Assembly: GCA_009760855.2 (NCBI GenBank) | Contig: WPIO01000023.1 | Coordinates: forward strand, 5,198,501 to 5,262,500 | DNA: 64,000 nt | Reading direction: 5' to 3' | Source: Cristatella mucedo | Taxonomy: Eukaryota > Bryozoa > Phylactolaemata > Cristatellidae | Shown: positions 1-11,822 of the stretch, piece by piece | Layout of the letters: every line of letters begins with the position of its first letter | Numbering within the stretch: position 1 is the first letter of the stretch | Program-made: the position numbers and the translations under genes | The notes under the pieces: generated by a model | The model's input: only the letters and a program-made list of their open reading frames with translations | Told to the model about the DNA's origin: nothing | Database searches by the model: none

Positions 1-826
1 ATGTCAGCTGGATTACAGGACCTAGGCTGCCTGTTTTTGACCAAAGCAGTCTGCCCAAACTGCCACTTTAACCTTCCCACAATTAGCTGCCTTGAACGAG
101 AATGAGTTTGAACTCTTCCCAGGGTTTAGTCCTGTGAATGTCTCTACAAGATAAGGCCAGGGTTTAACAATCAAATTAACGAACGTCGGGTCAAAGAGTG
201 AGCCGGCAGGCCTATACAAGCTTTACATGAACATCATGTCTGTTCGGAGTGAGCATAATTTACCACTCAAATTTATGTGCAGTTATAGTCTGTAATTTTA
301 TACAGCTTATTGAAGGCAACTATGCGAGTCCGGTATTGATCACCATCGTCTACATGCAGACTGCCTAAAAGTAAAGAAAAGTCGGCTAATTCACCAGCCT
401 CATGTATTCAGTAGCAAAAGAGCCTTTGCAGCTAAAACCACACTTTCAGCAACCAATACAAAATTGCCTGACGCAAGATCAAAGCGACCTGAGACGCATA
501 GCAGAAGCACATTACTCCCCAGGGCTAAGAATCAGAGGCAGACGACTCTGTTGGTTCAGATCAAAGTTGGTTGCCATTGCTTCGTAAAATAGCAAAGGCA
601 GCATAATCTTCCCGAAAGATGAAAATCACACTCACTGAATACTACTCAGTGAACTTGTTCTACACATTCATCATCATTCAAACGACCCAGTAATTGCATT
701 TTTCCAATGTATCATTCGGGAGCTTTGAAGTGCATGCAAACATTAAAGTAACAACAAAGGTAAATGCAACACTGGCTAAATCAGCAGTCTGATTAATAAA
801 GAGCTATAAGTTATTATCGTATCACT

Positions 827-838
827 ATGTGTGTGTGT

Positions 839-887
<49 letters not shown>
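827..887. repeat. (TG)n microsatellite
   Basis: About 60 bases of TG with one interruption. It creates artificial Cys-Val and His-Thr reading frames. Confidence 0.97.
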
Positions 888-888
<1 letters not shown>

Positions 889-1477
889 ACGTGCCTGCGT
901 GCGAAAGGAACACGACTCTTGCAGCCTGCGAGCACTGGGCGGAGACCTTGCGAGGGCTCTCTCAGACTGCCTACGAAGCCACAAGCTCATGACCGGTGGA
1001 GAGGCAGACGATCCATGCATCTGTGGGGACATCAATCTACCACAAACTGCCGCCAGCTGTTGGGCGGGTTCGGAACGAACAAGGGCCCAACAGTGCATGG
1101 AATACAAGGGCTGCCGAAGGAGTACAATGGGAGTGGAGGGCTAGATCCCTCGACGACGGCAGCCGTCTAGAGCGTGTAGATTGGGCTTGGCCGCCGGCAT
1201 AGCTTGAAATAAAGGTTTTGGTGTTGGAGCCAGCAGACTTGTTGCTCGGTCGCGCTACCCAGCCTGACGACAGGTCGTGCGGTGGGCTGTCACAATATAA
1301 CCTAACGTTGTGGCACTATAGAAAAAGAATCAAGGATATGTCTTGTCGTCCTCGGTAGCTGGACCCTTAACCTCAGATAGCTGAGACTCAGTCTTAGGTA
1401 CTGCCTCATTTGACAAATGAAGCAATTCAAAATACTAAAGCAGCTTGCCTGAAGGCAGCAGCAATATTGGTGCTTAC

Positions 1478-1612
1478 AGCCACGAACTGATCTTTTTCCA
1501 TCTTGATAATGTCACCAACAACGACCTTGCACCACTCCTCCTCGATAACCTCACCACCACGAAGGACATAACTTATGCGGTTGTTTACCACTTTATCACT
1601 TCTGTGCCTTTG
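1478..1612 (-). CDS. P4-ATPase exon c: start of actuator domain
   Basis: Forty-five codons reading QRHRSDKVVNNRISYVLRGG at the start and VGDIIKMEKDQFVA at the end. The VNNR stretch and the (K/R)VGDIIK...QFVA stretch are standard in the P4-ATPase actuator domain; family proteins continue with ADLLLLSSS and then the DGET loop, which I do not find in positions 1-1477. The acceptor is cttttag and the donor GCT|gtaagc, both phase 0. The gene therefore runs off the left edge of the window. Confidence 0.92.
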
Positions 1613-1875
1613 CTAAAAGTAGAACCAAATGCACATGAACATGTACTGGCAAAATACACGAATTGGCAACCAATAACATAACCGGTGACTTAGGGCAATG
1701 ACAACCGATTAACACATAAAGCTTAAATGTAAACACGTGCTCTAAAAGGGTGGCTAAACTTGTTGCTGAGCACAAGAATTAAGATCTAACTGCTACATGC
1801 CCATTAAAGCATATCTAAAAAAAATGCACACGCGCATCTATTTGCTATCCAGGCGAATCATGAGATTTTGCTCAC

Positions 1876-1974
1876 AATGTCATCGTATGCATCCTTGATG
1901 GCAGTAACCGTTAGCACTCCGATAAGTGGCACGATCGTAGTGACCCAAGTGAGTGAAGAAATCCATGGAATGAG
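1876..1974 (-). CDS. P4-ATPase exon b: TM1-TM2 loop and TM2
   Basis: Thirty-three codons beginning LIPWISSLTWVTTIVPLIGV and ending TAIKDAYDDI. This is the P4-ATPase segment that leaves TM1, forms TM2 and enters the cytosolic actuator-domain linker. The acceptor is gatcttgtag and the donor gtgagc; both ends are in phase 0, so it joins exon a and exon c without a shift. The IPxISSLTW wording is typical of ATP8A/ATP8B relatives and unlike ATP9, ATP10 or ATP11. Confidence 0.93.
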
Positions 1975-2152
1975 CTACAAGATCACAATCAGCAGTGATA
2001 TTGATAAGCAGCGCCATTAGAATAGCTTACCCAAGTTACGGCTGTCACGTCGTTCAACGGCGCAAAAAGCAGCAACGCATGCCACTCAGCACTGTGCTCT
2101 GCATTGCACGAACGCAACAAATGCAATGCAGCTGTCTTACTGTATCCATAAT

Positions 2153-2475
2153 AATTAATAATAATAATTCACTTGATAAAGCGCACTCAGAGAACTTAAT
2201 CTCTCTCTCTCTAGGCGCTTTACATTTGCTGCAAAGTGAAATGCAATTGAATGGTAAGTAAAATCATGCTTAAAAACAAACAAAATGAATAATATGGTTA
2301 GGGGTGACATGCACAGGGTCAGCATGCAAATGTGGTTAGTGGCAGCATGCACGGTGTCAGCACGCATAAGCACATCAAAGATGAATCACAGGGACCCACT
2401 AAATGCTGTCCTAAATAGGTGTGTTTTTAGGTTCCTCTTAAATGTGGTCAGGTCAGGGGATGTTGAACATACCAT
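2153..2475 (-). mobile_element. LINE A 3' fragment
   Basis: Contains, in reverse orientation, the ATT tail, the conserved 3' stem-loop region and the 3' UTR with its recurring ATGCACAGGGTCAGCATG-like stretch. Lies in the intron between P4-ATPase exons a and b. Confidence 0.85.
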
Positions 2476-3528
2476 TAACTGCTGCCACGTCCTCAGAGCA
2501 ACTGTGATATGGGTTCGACAGCGTTTAATAACCGCCAAGCCCTACCCCCTCACCCGATAGTAATGAGAATGGCACAGGCAGGTGGCACATGAAAAGGATA
2601 AAAGAAAAACGCCACACTTGTGACAACTTCTTTCGTAGCAGCACTACCGGAATGGTTAGCTATCTCACAGGCTGGCTGGCTGTGACTGGTGCAGCCGAGC
2701 CCAGCCTAGCAGTCATTAATCACAACTGAATTACTTCATACGAGAATGCTATGCTAAACTGCCACTAACCACATTGGAACGAATGACAAGTCATCTGATC
2801 AGGCAGCAGCCTCTCGCTGAAGCAGAGCCCTGCCATCACTAACTGTGCCGGGCTACAGAGGCGAGGACACGAGAAAATGTTCCGGTGTCGGTTTTGCAAA
2901 GACTGCATGTCAGGGAACCGATGCCATCCATGCATGACACCGGCATACACCGGCAGGCCGAGCAAAAACCAGGCATGCAAATGGCCCCAGGCGCCATTGG
3001 CCGGATGCGGTCAAGGCTGCTTGACAGGCTGCACACGGTTCGAGCTCGGCTCTGTCAACTGGCAGCCAATCTTCTTACCACTAAGTCTGCCCAGGCGCCG
3101 ACGATCGGGCACTGGCGGCCAACGACCGGGCATCGATGGCGGCAGCAGCCGATGGCAGCAGCAGCAGCAGCAACTCGTGACGAGAGCTCGGCAACCAGGG
3201 CATGTGCAGATGACAATGGAAGGCCTTTCTCTCTGCTAATCTATGAGGAGCTCACTACTACAATCTCTACAGACTACACGCCCCCACACCCTCACAGTAC
3301 GCCTGCGCATGCTGCACAATTGGGTAGGGCTCGTGCCTGCTCACATTTGCTGCTATTTACTACTCTTACATACTTGCTCGACCATCGCCATCTTTGGCTA
3401 ATGGCTGTGCACACCGCACCGGTAAGGAAGCAAGCAAGGGCTGAGTGTGTTTGAGCTTTCACGACATAGGCAAACCGCCCTTCTTCGGCAGTTGCTAGCA
3501 TGCTAATGGTCACCAGCACAGAACATAC

Positions 3529-3642
3529 CTGAAGTACTAAAAGAACAAAGAAATAGGCATTGGCAAGCCTCTGAAATTGCTCGAACAAATTAAGTGGCAG
3601 GAATGTGAGCAGGCTGTACTTGGCCGTGCATATGGTGTTGCC
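3529..3642 (-). CDS. P4-ATPase (phospholipid flippase) exon a: N-terminal TM1 region
   Basis: Thirty-eight codons open with [16 protein letters not shown] and continue [18 protein letters not shown], the signature just before and inside the first membrane helix of P4-ATPases. These enzymes flip phosphatidylserine, phosphatidylethanolamine or phosphatidylcholine to the cytosolic leaflet, usually with a CDC50 partner. The exon follows a ttttgtag acceptor and ends CAG|gtatgt, phase 0 on both sides. Order and wording fit the class-1 ATP8A/8B group best. The upstream exon coding for the usual N-terminal residues was not found between 3650 and 8600. The next two exons lie at 1876-1974 and 1478-1612; the ATPase core would lie beyond position 1. 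The flippase identity is firm; the subfamily is an inference. Confidence 0.93.
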
Positions 3643-4379
3643 CTACAAAACAGAAAACCCATTATTTTAAAATCTGCAGCCCCTGGCTGGCAGCAGGCAA
3701 TACAGAGATCCATTTGCACTTAGCAGCATAGCCGGAAATGTTTAATGAGCTGAACTGTGACCTTGCCCAAGGTCAACCAACCATGAGAAAGGCTGAAGGG
3801 GAGCCTTTCGGCTGAAAGGAAGGGAGGGTTCTGCCATCCCGTACATCATTGGCAAGCCAGAGACGTTGGATACCACACTAACCCCGGCGTACTATTAGCC
3901 GGCTTCTAGTGCAGAGCAGGGAGGAGGTTCACTTACTTGATACTGAAAAGCTCCATTATACGCTGAATCGTTGGAGCGTAATAATCTTTCCGTTTCTACA
4001 AATATATATTGACACTCAAATGCAAAAGTATTTGGACAGCTGGGGCAGCCGCCATGACAGCCCCCTACTCTCCAACACGTCGAGTAAATATCAAACGTTT
4101 GTGTAAGCAAAATTATGCAAGCTGATTGAAATGAGAAAAAACAACATGTTCTTGCTATTATCACACTGAATTATCGTACTGAATTATCGTACTATTATCG
4201 TACTGAATTTGTTATGCTCATATGACGTTGCACCTCCCTTATTTGCAACGACCTGTCGGACTCACACAGGCAGGGAGCTAATCTAACCTCCAAAATATCG
4301 GCCGTTATACTACACCAGGCTTGATACAAGTAAACAAAAAGCGAATCAATAGTCGTGATATGACCGCCAGCTGCCGTAA

Positions 4380-5050
4380 CCATAGCTCGACTCCATCCCA
4401 CATTTCTTCAATTGGGCTAACATCCGGAGATTGACTCAGCCAGTCCATAACCGTCACAGGAGGGTAACTGAATTCTGATAAATTAAAAAAAAAATACTTA
4501 ATGTGACGGTGGTGGGTTTAGGATCGTTCTTTCACTGGCAGAGATTATAATCCTGTCCATGAAGTGCCGCCAAACTTGGAAGTCCTACCTTTTGAAGGTC
4601 TAAATAGCGGTCTTGGGCCATGATGCCCCGTGTGCAGTGCAGGGCTCCAAAGCAATTTCTGCTGAAGCACCCCCATACCATGACACATTGTCCTTCGAAT
4701 TCCACCGTTGGCTGCGGGCAATTGGATGAGTAAGCTTCGTTGGATCGCCGATGCACGTGAAGCCTTCTTTTGCAGTTTGAAAGAGCACAAATTTGCTTTC
4801 ATCACTCCATAAAACTCTATCCCATGACAGCAGTCCAGTGGATTCGAGACTTGGCCCACTGTAAACGACTTAACACATTCTTTGCCGACAGAAGAGGTTT
4901 TCTCTTTGCAAACTCAAGAATGCAGACCGACCTCGTCTAATCGCTTTCTAAATGTGTCACCACTAACTCGCTTCCTAGACGATGCATGAAGACTTTTAAC
5001 GGTCTTTTAATGCCTCTAACTTTAAGATGGTGTTTTCCAGCCTAGTGGTA
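4380..5050 (-). pseudogene. Tc1-like (Tc1/mariner) transposase remnant
   Basis: Reading the minus strand across frames gives, in order, SRKRVSGDTFRKRLDEVGL, a KPLLS-like stretch, VLWSDESKF-like residues (4790-4820), VMVWGCFS (about 4670-4690) and SQSPDVSPIEEMWDGVELW (4395-4440). These are the helix-turn-helix end and the D...D...E catalytic core of a Tc1-family cut-and-paste transposase. The reading frame is broken several times, so it is dead. No clear terminal inverted repeats were seen; a short tandem of TGAATTATCGTAC lies at 4165-4205. Confidence 0.85.
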
Positions 5051-5122
5051 ACACCCATAATGAAGAGATGGGCAATCTCAGGCTAACACCTCCAATGTGG
5101 ACTACTATCACACTACCAGGCT

Positions 5123-6345
5123 CATAATAATAATAATAATAATAATACACTTAATAAAGCCCCCTCAGAGAACTCAATCTCTTTCGAGGTGCTATACATT
5201 TGCTGCAAAGGAAACACGATCGAATGGTGAGTGGTATCATGCTTGATAAAACAACATGAATAACAGGGTTAGGGGTGACATGCACAGGGTCAGTATGTAA
5301 GTGTGGTCAGTGGCAGAATGCAACAGTGTCATCACGCATTAGCACATAAAGGACGAATCACGGGGACCCACTAAATGCTGTCATAAATAGGTGCGTTTTT
5401 AATTTCTTTTTAATGTGGTCATGTCAGGAGATATCGTAACGGAAGTCGGAGTTCCAGGCTTTGGGAGCATACGAACTAAGGGCACGGTCTCCAAGGGAGT
5501 TGAGGTTTGTACGAGGTATAGGTAAACACTTATATTCCGAAAAGCGAGTGGTACGATGCTTAGCCTGGTGGGGCAGTAGATCTGTTAGGTAGGCTGGAGC
5601 CAAAGAATGAAGGGACCTAACAGTGAATGACAGAACCTTGAAGTCAATATCCTGCAAGATTGGGAGCCAATGCAGGTAGGCAAGAAGTGGTGTGATGGGT
5701 AAACTGTGATGCTCACGACAGACAAGCCTAGCTGCAGAGTTTTGCGCCAGCTGTAAGCACCTGATTGCATATGCCGGTAGGCCAGCAAGCAGTGAGTTAC
5801 AGAAGTTGAAACTGGATGTCACAAATGCATGGACCAGTTTAGATTTAGTATCCTTGTCTAAGCAAGCCCAAATTTTGGCAATGTTATGTAGCTGAAAGTA
5901 GGCAGACTTGATTGCAGAGCTGACGTGGTCGTCTAACAAAAGATCACTTTGGAACATGACACCTAGAGTTCGTGCAGATTCAGCATGAGATGTGGTGGCA
6001 GAGCCAATTTTGAGCATCAGCCTTTCCAATTTCTAAATCACCCTTGGTCTGCCCAAAACTAGAAAGTTATTTGATCACCATTCCATTTAAAAAATTTGCT
6101 GCCATCCATGTGCGGATGTCATCAATACATGCAGCAAGGTAGTTTGGAGAATTCGACCTCGAGGGCTGGGAGGGATCAAAGCAAGGATACAACTGAGTGT
6201 CGTCTGCATAGAAGTGAAAGCCTAGATTGTGCTTGGCGATCACATCGGCAAGTGGGAGAGTATAAACCGTGAAAAGAACCGGACCAAGCACGGACCCCTG
6301 AGATACCCCATATTTCAGAGGTACCTCGGATGATTTATATGTCCA
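5123..6345 (-). mobile_element. LINE A, 5'-truncated copy with RT C-terminus
   Basis: Reverse-strand reading gives MLGPVLFTVYTLPLADVIAK and FHFYADDTQLYPCFDP near 6200-6300, then the C-terminal region ([20 protein letters not shown] and on) to 5424, the 3' UTR and an ATT tail at 5123-5150. Several shifts between 6030 and 6070 disrupt the frame. Confidence 0.9.
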
Positions 6346-8600
6346 GTCCTAAACCAGCAGATCAGATCACCACATTCAAACGAGGCTACGATGTTTGACC
6401 GTTAAACCAGTGTTTCCTGCCTCAGCCTCTCACTACGATTCTGTCTGCAAGATAAATGGGTTTGCAATGGCATAACGTATACTGTCATTCATGTTTGGCT
6501 CCCAGTCACGACTAGCCAAACGACACCCTTGAGATGCAAAAGAAACCATCAAGAAAAGTGCCATCGGCTGATGCCTGTCATCCGCAAGCTCTGGCCCGTG
6601 CCACTCAATCTGCCTTGCACTTGAACTTTCGAAAATACGGTTTACAAGCAAAATATTTTTCGAATACAGAAAATTATTACTCTGGCAAGGTATTGTAATC
6701 GAGGATGAAATTCTATACACAAGTATGGAGGCCTCTGACCACCTGCAGCCTACCAGAGCCTTTTCTACATCCCTTATATACGTTGACTGGATGGACATAC
6801 TTGCACTATTTGTAGAAATAGTGTTTGCTATTGAGTACAGATGTGCTGTGCCTGTATTTCTCAAGCGAAATCAGGACGGCAGGCACCTATTCACATACAG
6901 AAACCACCGATGGCTCTTTTCTGCGACTGTTAGCCCACACACACACACTCCAGCTACTCCAAGCTCGGGTACCCCAAAGCATGAAGGCGGCAGCGAAACA
7001 TCCAAATGCTAATTTGGATTGGCTGCAGTAATTGCCTACTCAGTAATTGCGTTTTTCAAGGCATGCCAGGCGAGCCTTGAACCTTGCGACTACTATTCTG
7101 CAAGTCGGCAGAGAACTGCTGCAGTAGCCAGCGCCCTAGTACAGCTGCAAACGGAAATCCGGGTGTGAACATCACCTTCCTTCTTCTCTGCCTTGGACTT
7201 CGGCCAGCATGACTTGAAGCCTGACATAATAACGGCGGCTGCAATGAGGCAGGGCGTGAGTCAATGACGCGATATATGGCACCTTGGATGAATCCACATT
7301 TCGGATGTCCCTATGAAAAATATCGCCAAAAACACGACAACTGAGAACGTCTTGCTCGGGATAGCAGGATTGCGCTTGTACGGAAATTCGCAGCCGCGGC
7401 TGCACGCTCGCTGCACCGAGGTGTCGCGAGGTGAAAGTGCACCCTCCAGGCAGCATAAGCAGTAAGCGAGCACCCTGAGCTCAGTCAAGCTGCGAGAGTC
7501 TGTCCCGCGTCAGTCTGAGGCCCAACTAATGCAAGCCTGCACAAGCGACTAGCTGCGGTAGCAAAACATCACAGCCAGACAGACTGGCGCGCTGCGTAGA
7601 GGAAGACAGCTGGCCTCGATATCAGAAGTGGCCGCGATACAACACTCGGACCCTTCTCGGTGCTGCCTTGAGCGCGCTCGCAAATACCGCGAGATTGCAC
7701 GTGTGCAATCATTACCTCCGGTCACGCCACGAATCCGACCTACGCCGAAGCTGTCATCTGTAAAGGGCCAAGGGCCGAAGGCGCTGACGCGAAAGCCCCT
7801 CGCGGCGAACCAGCGAGCGACTGCTTCCGGCTTACGCCGGCCGAAAACCGCGCCCCTCCCGCCAGCCCGCCCATTCGCGCTAGCCCCGCCTGCCGTCGGG
7901 AATGAGGACGACCCGTATGTTCATTGAGAAATTGTACACCTTTGCAAGTTATTTTACCATTACTGCGTTTCTCATACATGCCTTCTCACTGCATGAACAA
8001 ATCCTCGCTTGTTGGTGCTCGCACTCAGCTCGCACCACTCTGCACGCCATTGGCCTCGCGGCGGGCGCCGAACGCGATCGAACGGCCTCGACCGCAGCGG
8101 CAGATCAAAATCTGGCGACCAATCAATCACCTCAACTCATCCGTTCTAAGTAAGAATTTCTGATATTTTCCACAGCCTCAATTTTAAATATCATCTGAAA
8201 ATATGTTTTACCACGAAAGCATGTCTGGACTGTATCTTCTAGTCGTCCGCGGGCCTGCTCCAGCGTAAGAGGCCCTTAGCCGAAAGGACGACCAGCTACT
8301 CTACTCGCAGTTGCCCAGCAGCCTTTTTGTGGCATTAAAATTTCAAAATGAGTTGAAAATCATCGACCGCTGTCAGAGAGAAAAAACGTAGCATTTTCTC
8401 AATAGAACTTTGGCTACAGGGCTGGCGAGCCCAAGCGTGACATAACGCCCCTTTTTTCGCAGGTCCGCGAGACCGTAGTGAACCTGCCCAATAGGCAGGC
8501 CCCGCGCTCTCGTCCGACGAGAGAGCAGACGGCGACAGACCATGACTGGCCACAGCGTCCCCCAGCAACGCCGCAACTGCAGCCACCTCTGCTCGTTCGA
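6346..8600. other. No supported gene; GC-rich from about 7380 to 8080
   Basis: Several open frames on both strands lack splice context or known motifs. The GC-rich part could include a promoter or 5' exon of the minus-strand P4-ATPase gene, but I could not find its N-terminal coding sequence. Confidence 0.5.
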
Positions 8601-8626
8601 TTGCTTGTTAGTACATGGCGCTAGCG

Positions 8627-8735
8627 GACGAGCCGTGAGGGCGTACTAGGTAACCTCGGTCGCGAGGTCGTGGGTTCAATTCCTACGATGGGCGATTCTG
8701 TATCGCCACTGCAAGCGGTGGTGATAGCCATAAAG
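8627..8735 (+). mobile_element. SINE1 copy with perfect target-site duplication
   Basis: A 109-bp tRNA-derived element with a B-box-like GGTTCAATTCC and the body CACTGCAAGCGGTGGTGATA shared with three other copies. The 20 bases GTTAGTACATGGCGCTAGCG occur directly before (8607-8626) and after (8736-8755) it. Confidence 0.92.
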
Positions 8736-8766
8736 GTTAGTACATGGCGCTAGCGTACACATAGTA

Positions 8767-9145
8767 TCAATAAATTAGCTGTTTTATTCCTCCGCTTAAA
8801 GACCGTTGGCGCGACAGAAGCTTTAGCTCTGCAGGTCCTAGACTGTGGAACCCGCTTCCAAAATTCTTCTTACGCAACGACTACTACTCTCTTGCTGCCG
8901 ACTTTTGCTCATCCATTCCAGCGGTCTTGAGCTGCTACTTCCACGATACTCACTACCTCAACTGCTCTCCTGAGTCTGCTATGCTTACCACTTTCTCTTT
9001 GTTGCATGAGACGAAGTCTGTTGGCTACCGAATGCGTACCGAAAGCTGCTTAGGTTGTGAGTGCGCTATAACAAAACTCTTCTGCGTAGCACCCACTTAG
9101 TCTGTTATGGCTTTGTAGTGTTTCAGAGGGAGATACATTGCATAG
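8767..9145 (+). mobile_element. LINE B 3' fragment
   Basis: Matches the LINE B copy from about 12640 onward (LRLKTVG..RSFSSAGPRLWN), the CGAATGCGTACCGAAAGC stretch and the GGGAGATACATT end. It begins about 10 bp after a SINE1 target duplication. Confidence 0.88.
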
Positions 9146-10099
9146 TGTTATAACCGCGCGACCTTCACTAGAGTACCCGCACAATGCATGCAACGTGCAA
9201 GGACCCGCAAGTGCTCGAAAAACTCAGACGACAACGGAGCGCTCGAAATTATGCACGAACCGATGACAACAGCAGCAGCGTGTCAGAAAAAGCACAACCA
9301 CAGCCGGACTCGCCGACCGGTAGGTCGTTGACCATAGAGATCGACTTTGGTCACGTCCAGCCTGTCGATTTCAACCGATTTCACAGTGCTGCTTCGCAGC
9401 GGCTAAGCCGCCTAATTCAATTCAAATTGCAGCCGCTCAATCAGGCTGCCATTTTGGCACGACCGATCCCGGAAAAAATGACGGCGCCCGCGGTTCACAC
9501 ACTGAAATGCTGGGCTGGGTTTCAAGAGCCGAGTGAAGGTGATTAAGCCAACAAATAGTGACCATTGCAAGGGTAGCCTTTTACGAGCTATTTTTTTAAC
9601 AAATAGCGTCGCACTCTTTGGCCAACTCGGACAGAAAAGAGGCTCAGACTTTGCAGCTTTATTGCATGCAAACGCACTGACTCGGTGCATATCTTTATCA
9701 GTCTTAACACGCGGTCACGTACAGACGTAGATATGGTCAGTTATTGTAAGCCTACGTTGTGCCGATGCAAGTTATGCAACATCTAGTATTATCTAATCGT
9801 CGTGACATCTGACACTAATGCAAAATAAAGCATGTAAATGCAATATGCACGTATCGCACGTATCGCTTGCTCGTTCAACTGGAGACACAACCGCTGGATT
9901 TCGCTCATTTCGCCCAGAAAATGTTCAAGGAAAATCCTCTGCCACGACGGTCAGGATTTGCATGCTTGGCAAATCGCGATCCAGCCACTAGCAAACGACG
10001 CGGACGCTCCGAGCGGCGGACGCGTGCAAAACGCTTCGAAGCAGACCGGGCGCGTTGACGGCGTAATCGTCTCTCAGCGAGCTGTCGCTGCGGGTTTCT
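9146..10099. other. No gene seen
   Basis: The plus-strand frame at 9184-9546 has no recognisable motif or splice borders. This stretch lies 3' of the MetE-like stop codon; ACAATTTC-rich sequence and an AATAAA on the plus strand (9823) do not serve the minus-strand gene. Confidence 0.5.
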
Positions 10100-11040
10100 T
10101 TATCGGCGGTCGGTCGCCTTCGGCGGGTCGCAGGCGTCGGACGAGCCGCCGGCTGACGGCTCGGGCTCTCCGCGTCGTCGCGTCTCGTCCGCTCGCGACT
10201 TCCCGTCGATCTTTCGCGAGCCGCTTAGATCGTCACAGCGGCTCGCCCTGGTCCACGTCGCCGAGAGGCGGGCGTCGGTGGCTGAGAGGCGACACCTGGA
10301 GCCGGCGAGCGACGACTGAGCTCGAGCGACGCCTGGCGGCGGCGCCCGCCCGGCATCGCTCGCGCTCAGAGCGCTGCAGCTCTCCAGCGAAGCCTCGGTG
10401 CTGAGCGCCACCGCCGAAGACGAGTTCGACGCGCGGCCGCCAGCCGCCGCCGCTCCGGCGCTCAGCGCCGGAGTTGACTTGTTAGCGGCCGTTCGCCGGC
10501 CGCTCGCCGCCGCCTTACCTCGACGCCCAGGGCCAGCGTTGGACGGCGGCTGCTGGCCCCGACGGGCCGAGCTGGACTCGGCTGCGGCTGCGGCTGCCGA
10601 GCGCACGACGCGCACGTCGGCGCTCAGAGCGTCGCGCGTCCCTTTGCCCTCGGATGCGACCCGGTCGCACACCGAGGCCTTACCGCCAAGTCTTCTCAGA
10701 CTCCAGCGAGCGGTCTTGACCGGCGGCGGCCAGGCGCCCGCTCGCTGGCGGCGGCCCTGCCGTGGCACGGCCGCCGAGACTCGCGAGGCCGCCTGCCGCA
10801 GGTTGACGAGCTTGCTGACGACGAGAGTGGCTGGCAGGCGGCCCATCGAGCAGTCGGCGGCGAGCGTCAGACGATCGGCGGGCACGTGCTGCAGGGCGAG
10901 GCTCGCGCGGCCTTGCAAGTACTCGACGGACTCCACGTCGGCAGTGGTCGACGTGACTAGAGCGAGCACGACGGCTACGCGCTTGAACGAAGACAGGACT
11001 GACAGGTCGAGCGGATCGTCGGCGTCGTCCTCCAGACAGA
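10100..11040 (-). CDS. MetE-like protein, exon 7: last zinc ligands plus long low-complexity C-terminal tail
   Basis: Starts after ggttgtcag and reads (F)CLEDDADDPLDLSVLSSF, VAVVLALVTS, TTADVESVEYLQGRA and RLTLAADCSMGRLP, then SKLVNLRQAASRV. Glu285 (CLED) and Cys345 (ADCSMG) align with MetE zinc ligands Glu665 and Cys726, completing the set begun in exon 5. The family domain ends near residue 369, where stand-alone relatives stop. The frame continues 225 codons, rich in Ala, Ser and Arg, to a stop at 10100. This tail coincides with very GC-rich DNA; it could be a real disordered extension, or an unrecognised donor (for example GGCG|gtaagg near 10685) could remove most of it. The long plus-strand open frame over the same bases is its shadow. 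Confidence 0.8.
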
Positions 11041-11139
11041 CTGACAACCAAAAACAAACCAACGACGCTGACGCGAAATCGAGCGAGAAGGGAGTTTTCG
11101 CGACTTTGGAACCGTCCGAAGGATCGCCAAGATTATTCG

Positions 11140-11375
11140 TCTCTAATAATAATATATTAGTAATAGTGCCCGCGACGGACTTAATCTCTTTCTAAGCACT
11201 TTATATGGTTAGTAATAACATGCAGTGTCAACATGCACAACACGATTAGTGAGAACATGCGCCTTTTCAGCATGCACAAACACACAAAGGACAAATCGCA
11301 AAGACCCTGCCGAGGCTGTGTGGAACATTAGTATGTTAGCTTCTTTTTAAATGCAGTTGGGTCAGGGCCTCTACC
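11140..11375 (-). mobile_element. LINE A 3' fragment
   Basis: Degenerate ATT tail, a decayed 3' stem-loop and 3' UTR with CAACATGCAC-like repeats, ending near GTTGGGTCAGGG. It lies just upstream of the last MetE-like exon, in its intron. Confidence 0.8.
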
Positions 11376-11751
11376 GCTATGTCGGGTAGGTCAGTGGGAG
11401 GGGCAATCGAGATTCTCACGAATCAATCAACCGGCCATCGGGCTGAGGCGATGAGCAAGCTCGGGGAAGTCTGGGAGACATGCAAGCATCCTGCTGTCCC
11501 GTGTGACCTGGCGGCGCTGCAACTCGGTATTTACTCAAGAAGAGGAGTCGGAGGAGAGAATTCGCTGTAAGTCCATGGAGGCGTCAGCCTCAAACTAATG
11601 TCGCCGACTCGTCAAGACTATAGATCGTGCTTCCTTTGCAGCAAATGTAAAGTGCCTAGGAGTTATTGAGTTCTCTGAAGGCGCTATAATAAATGAATTA
11701 CTATCACTATTATTATGAGACTAAGTAAGTGGTCTGGCATGCAACTAATAT

Positions 11752-11822
11752 ATAAATATACAATTCATTTCTGTATAGCGCCCTAAGAGAACTTAATCTC
11801 TATGCAGGCGCTTCACATATGC
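11752..11822 (-). mobile_element. SINE2 tail half, split by LINE B
   Basis: Reverse of the SINE2 3' half, ending at AGGCGCTTCACATATGC where LINE B starts. The other half resumes at 13015. Confidence 0.85.

Noticed and set aside
61-170. Possible next P4-ATPase exon after cttatcttgtag on the minus strand
   Set aside because: The translation does not contain the expected actuator-domain residues, and phase and motif do not match.
22-219. 65-codon minus-strand frame at the left edge
   Set aside because: No motif and no support as an exon of the P4-ATPase.
827-1170. Cys/Val-repeat open frames
   Set aside because: They are translations of a TG microsatellite.
2885-3454. 189-codon plus-strand open frame
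   Set aside because: No family motif; it lies in the intron between P4-ATPase exons and is rich in repeated CAG-type triplets.
10398-11195. 265-codon plus-strand open frame
   Set aside because: It is the complement of the MetE-like last exon in GC-rich DNA, where stops are rare; the minus frame has the family motifs.
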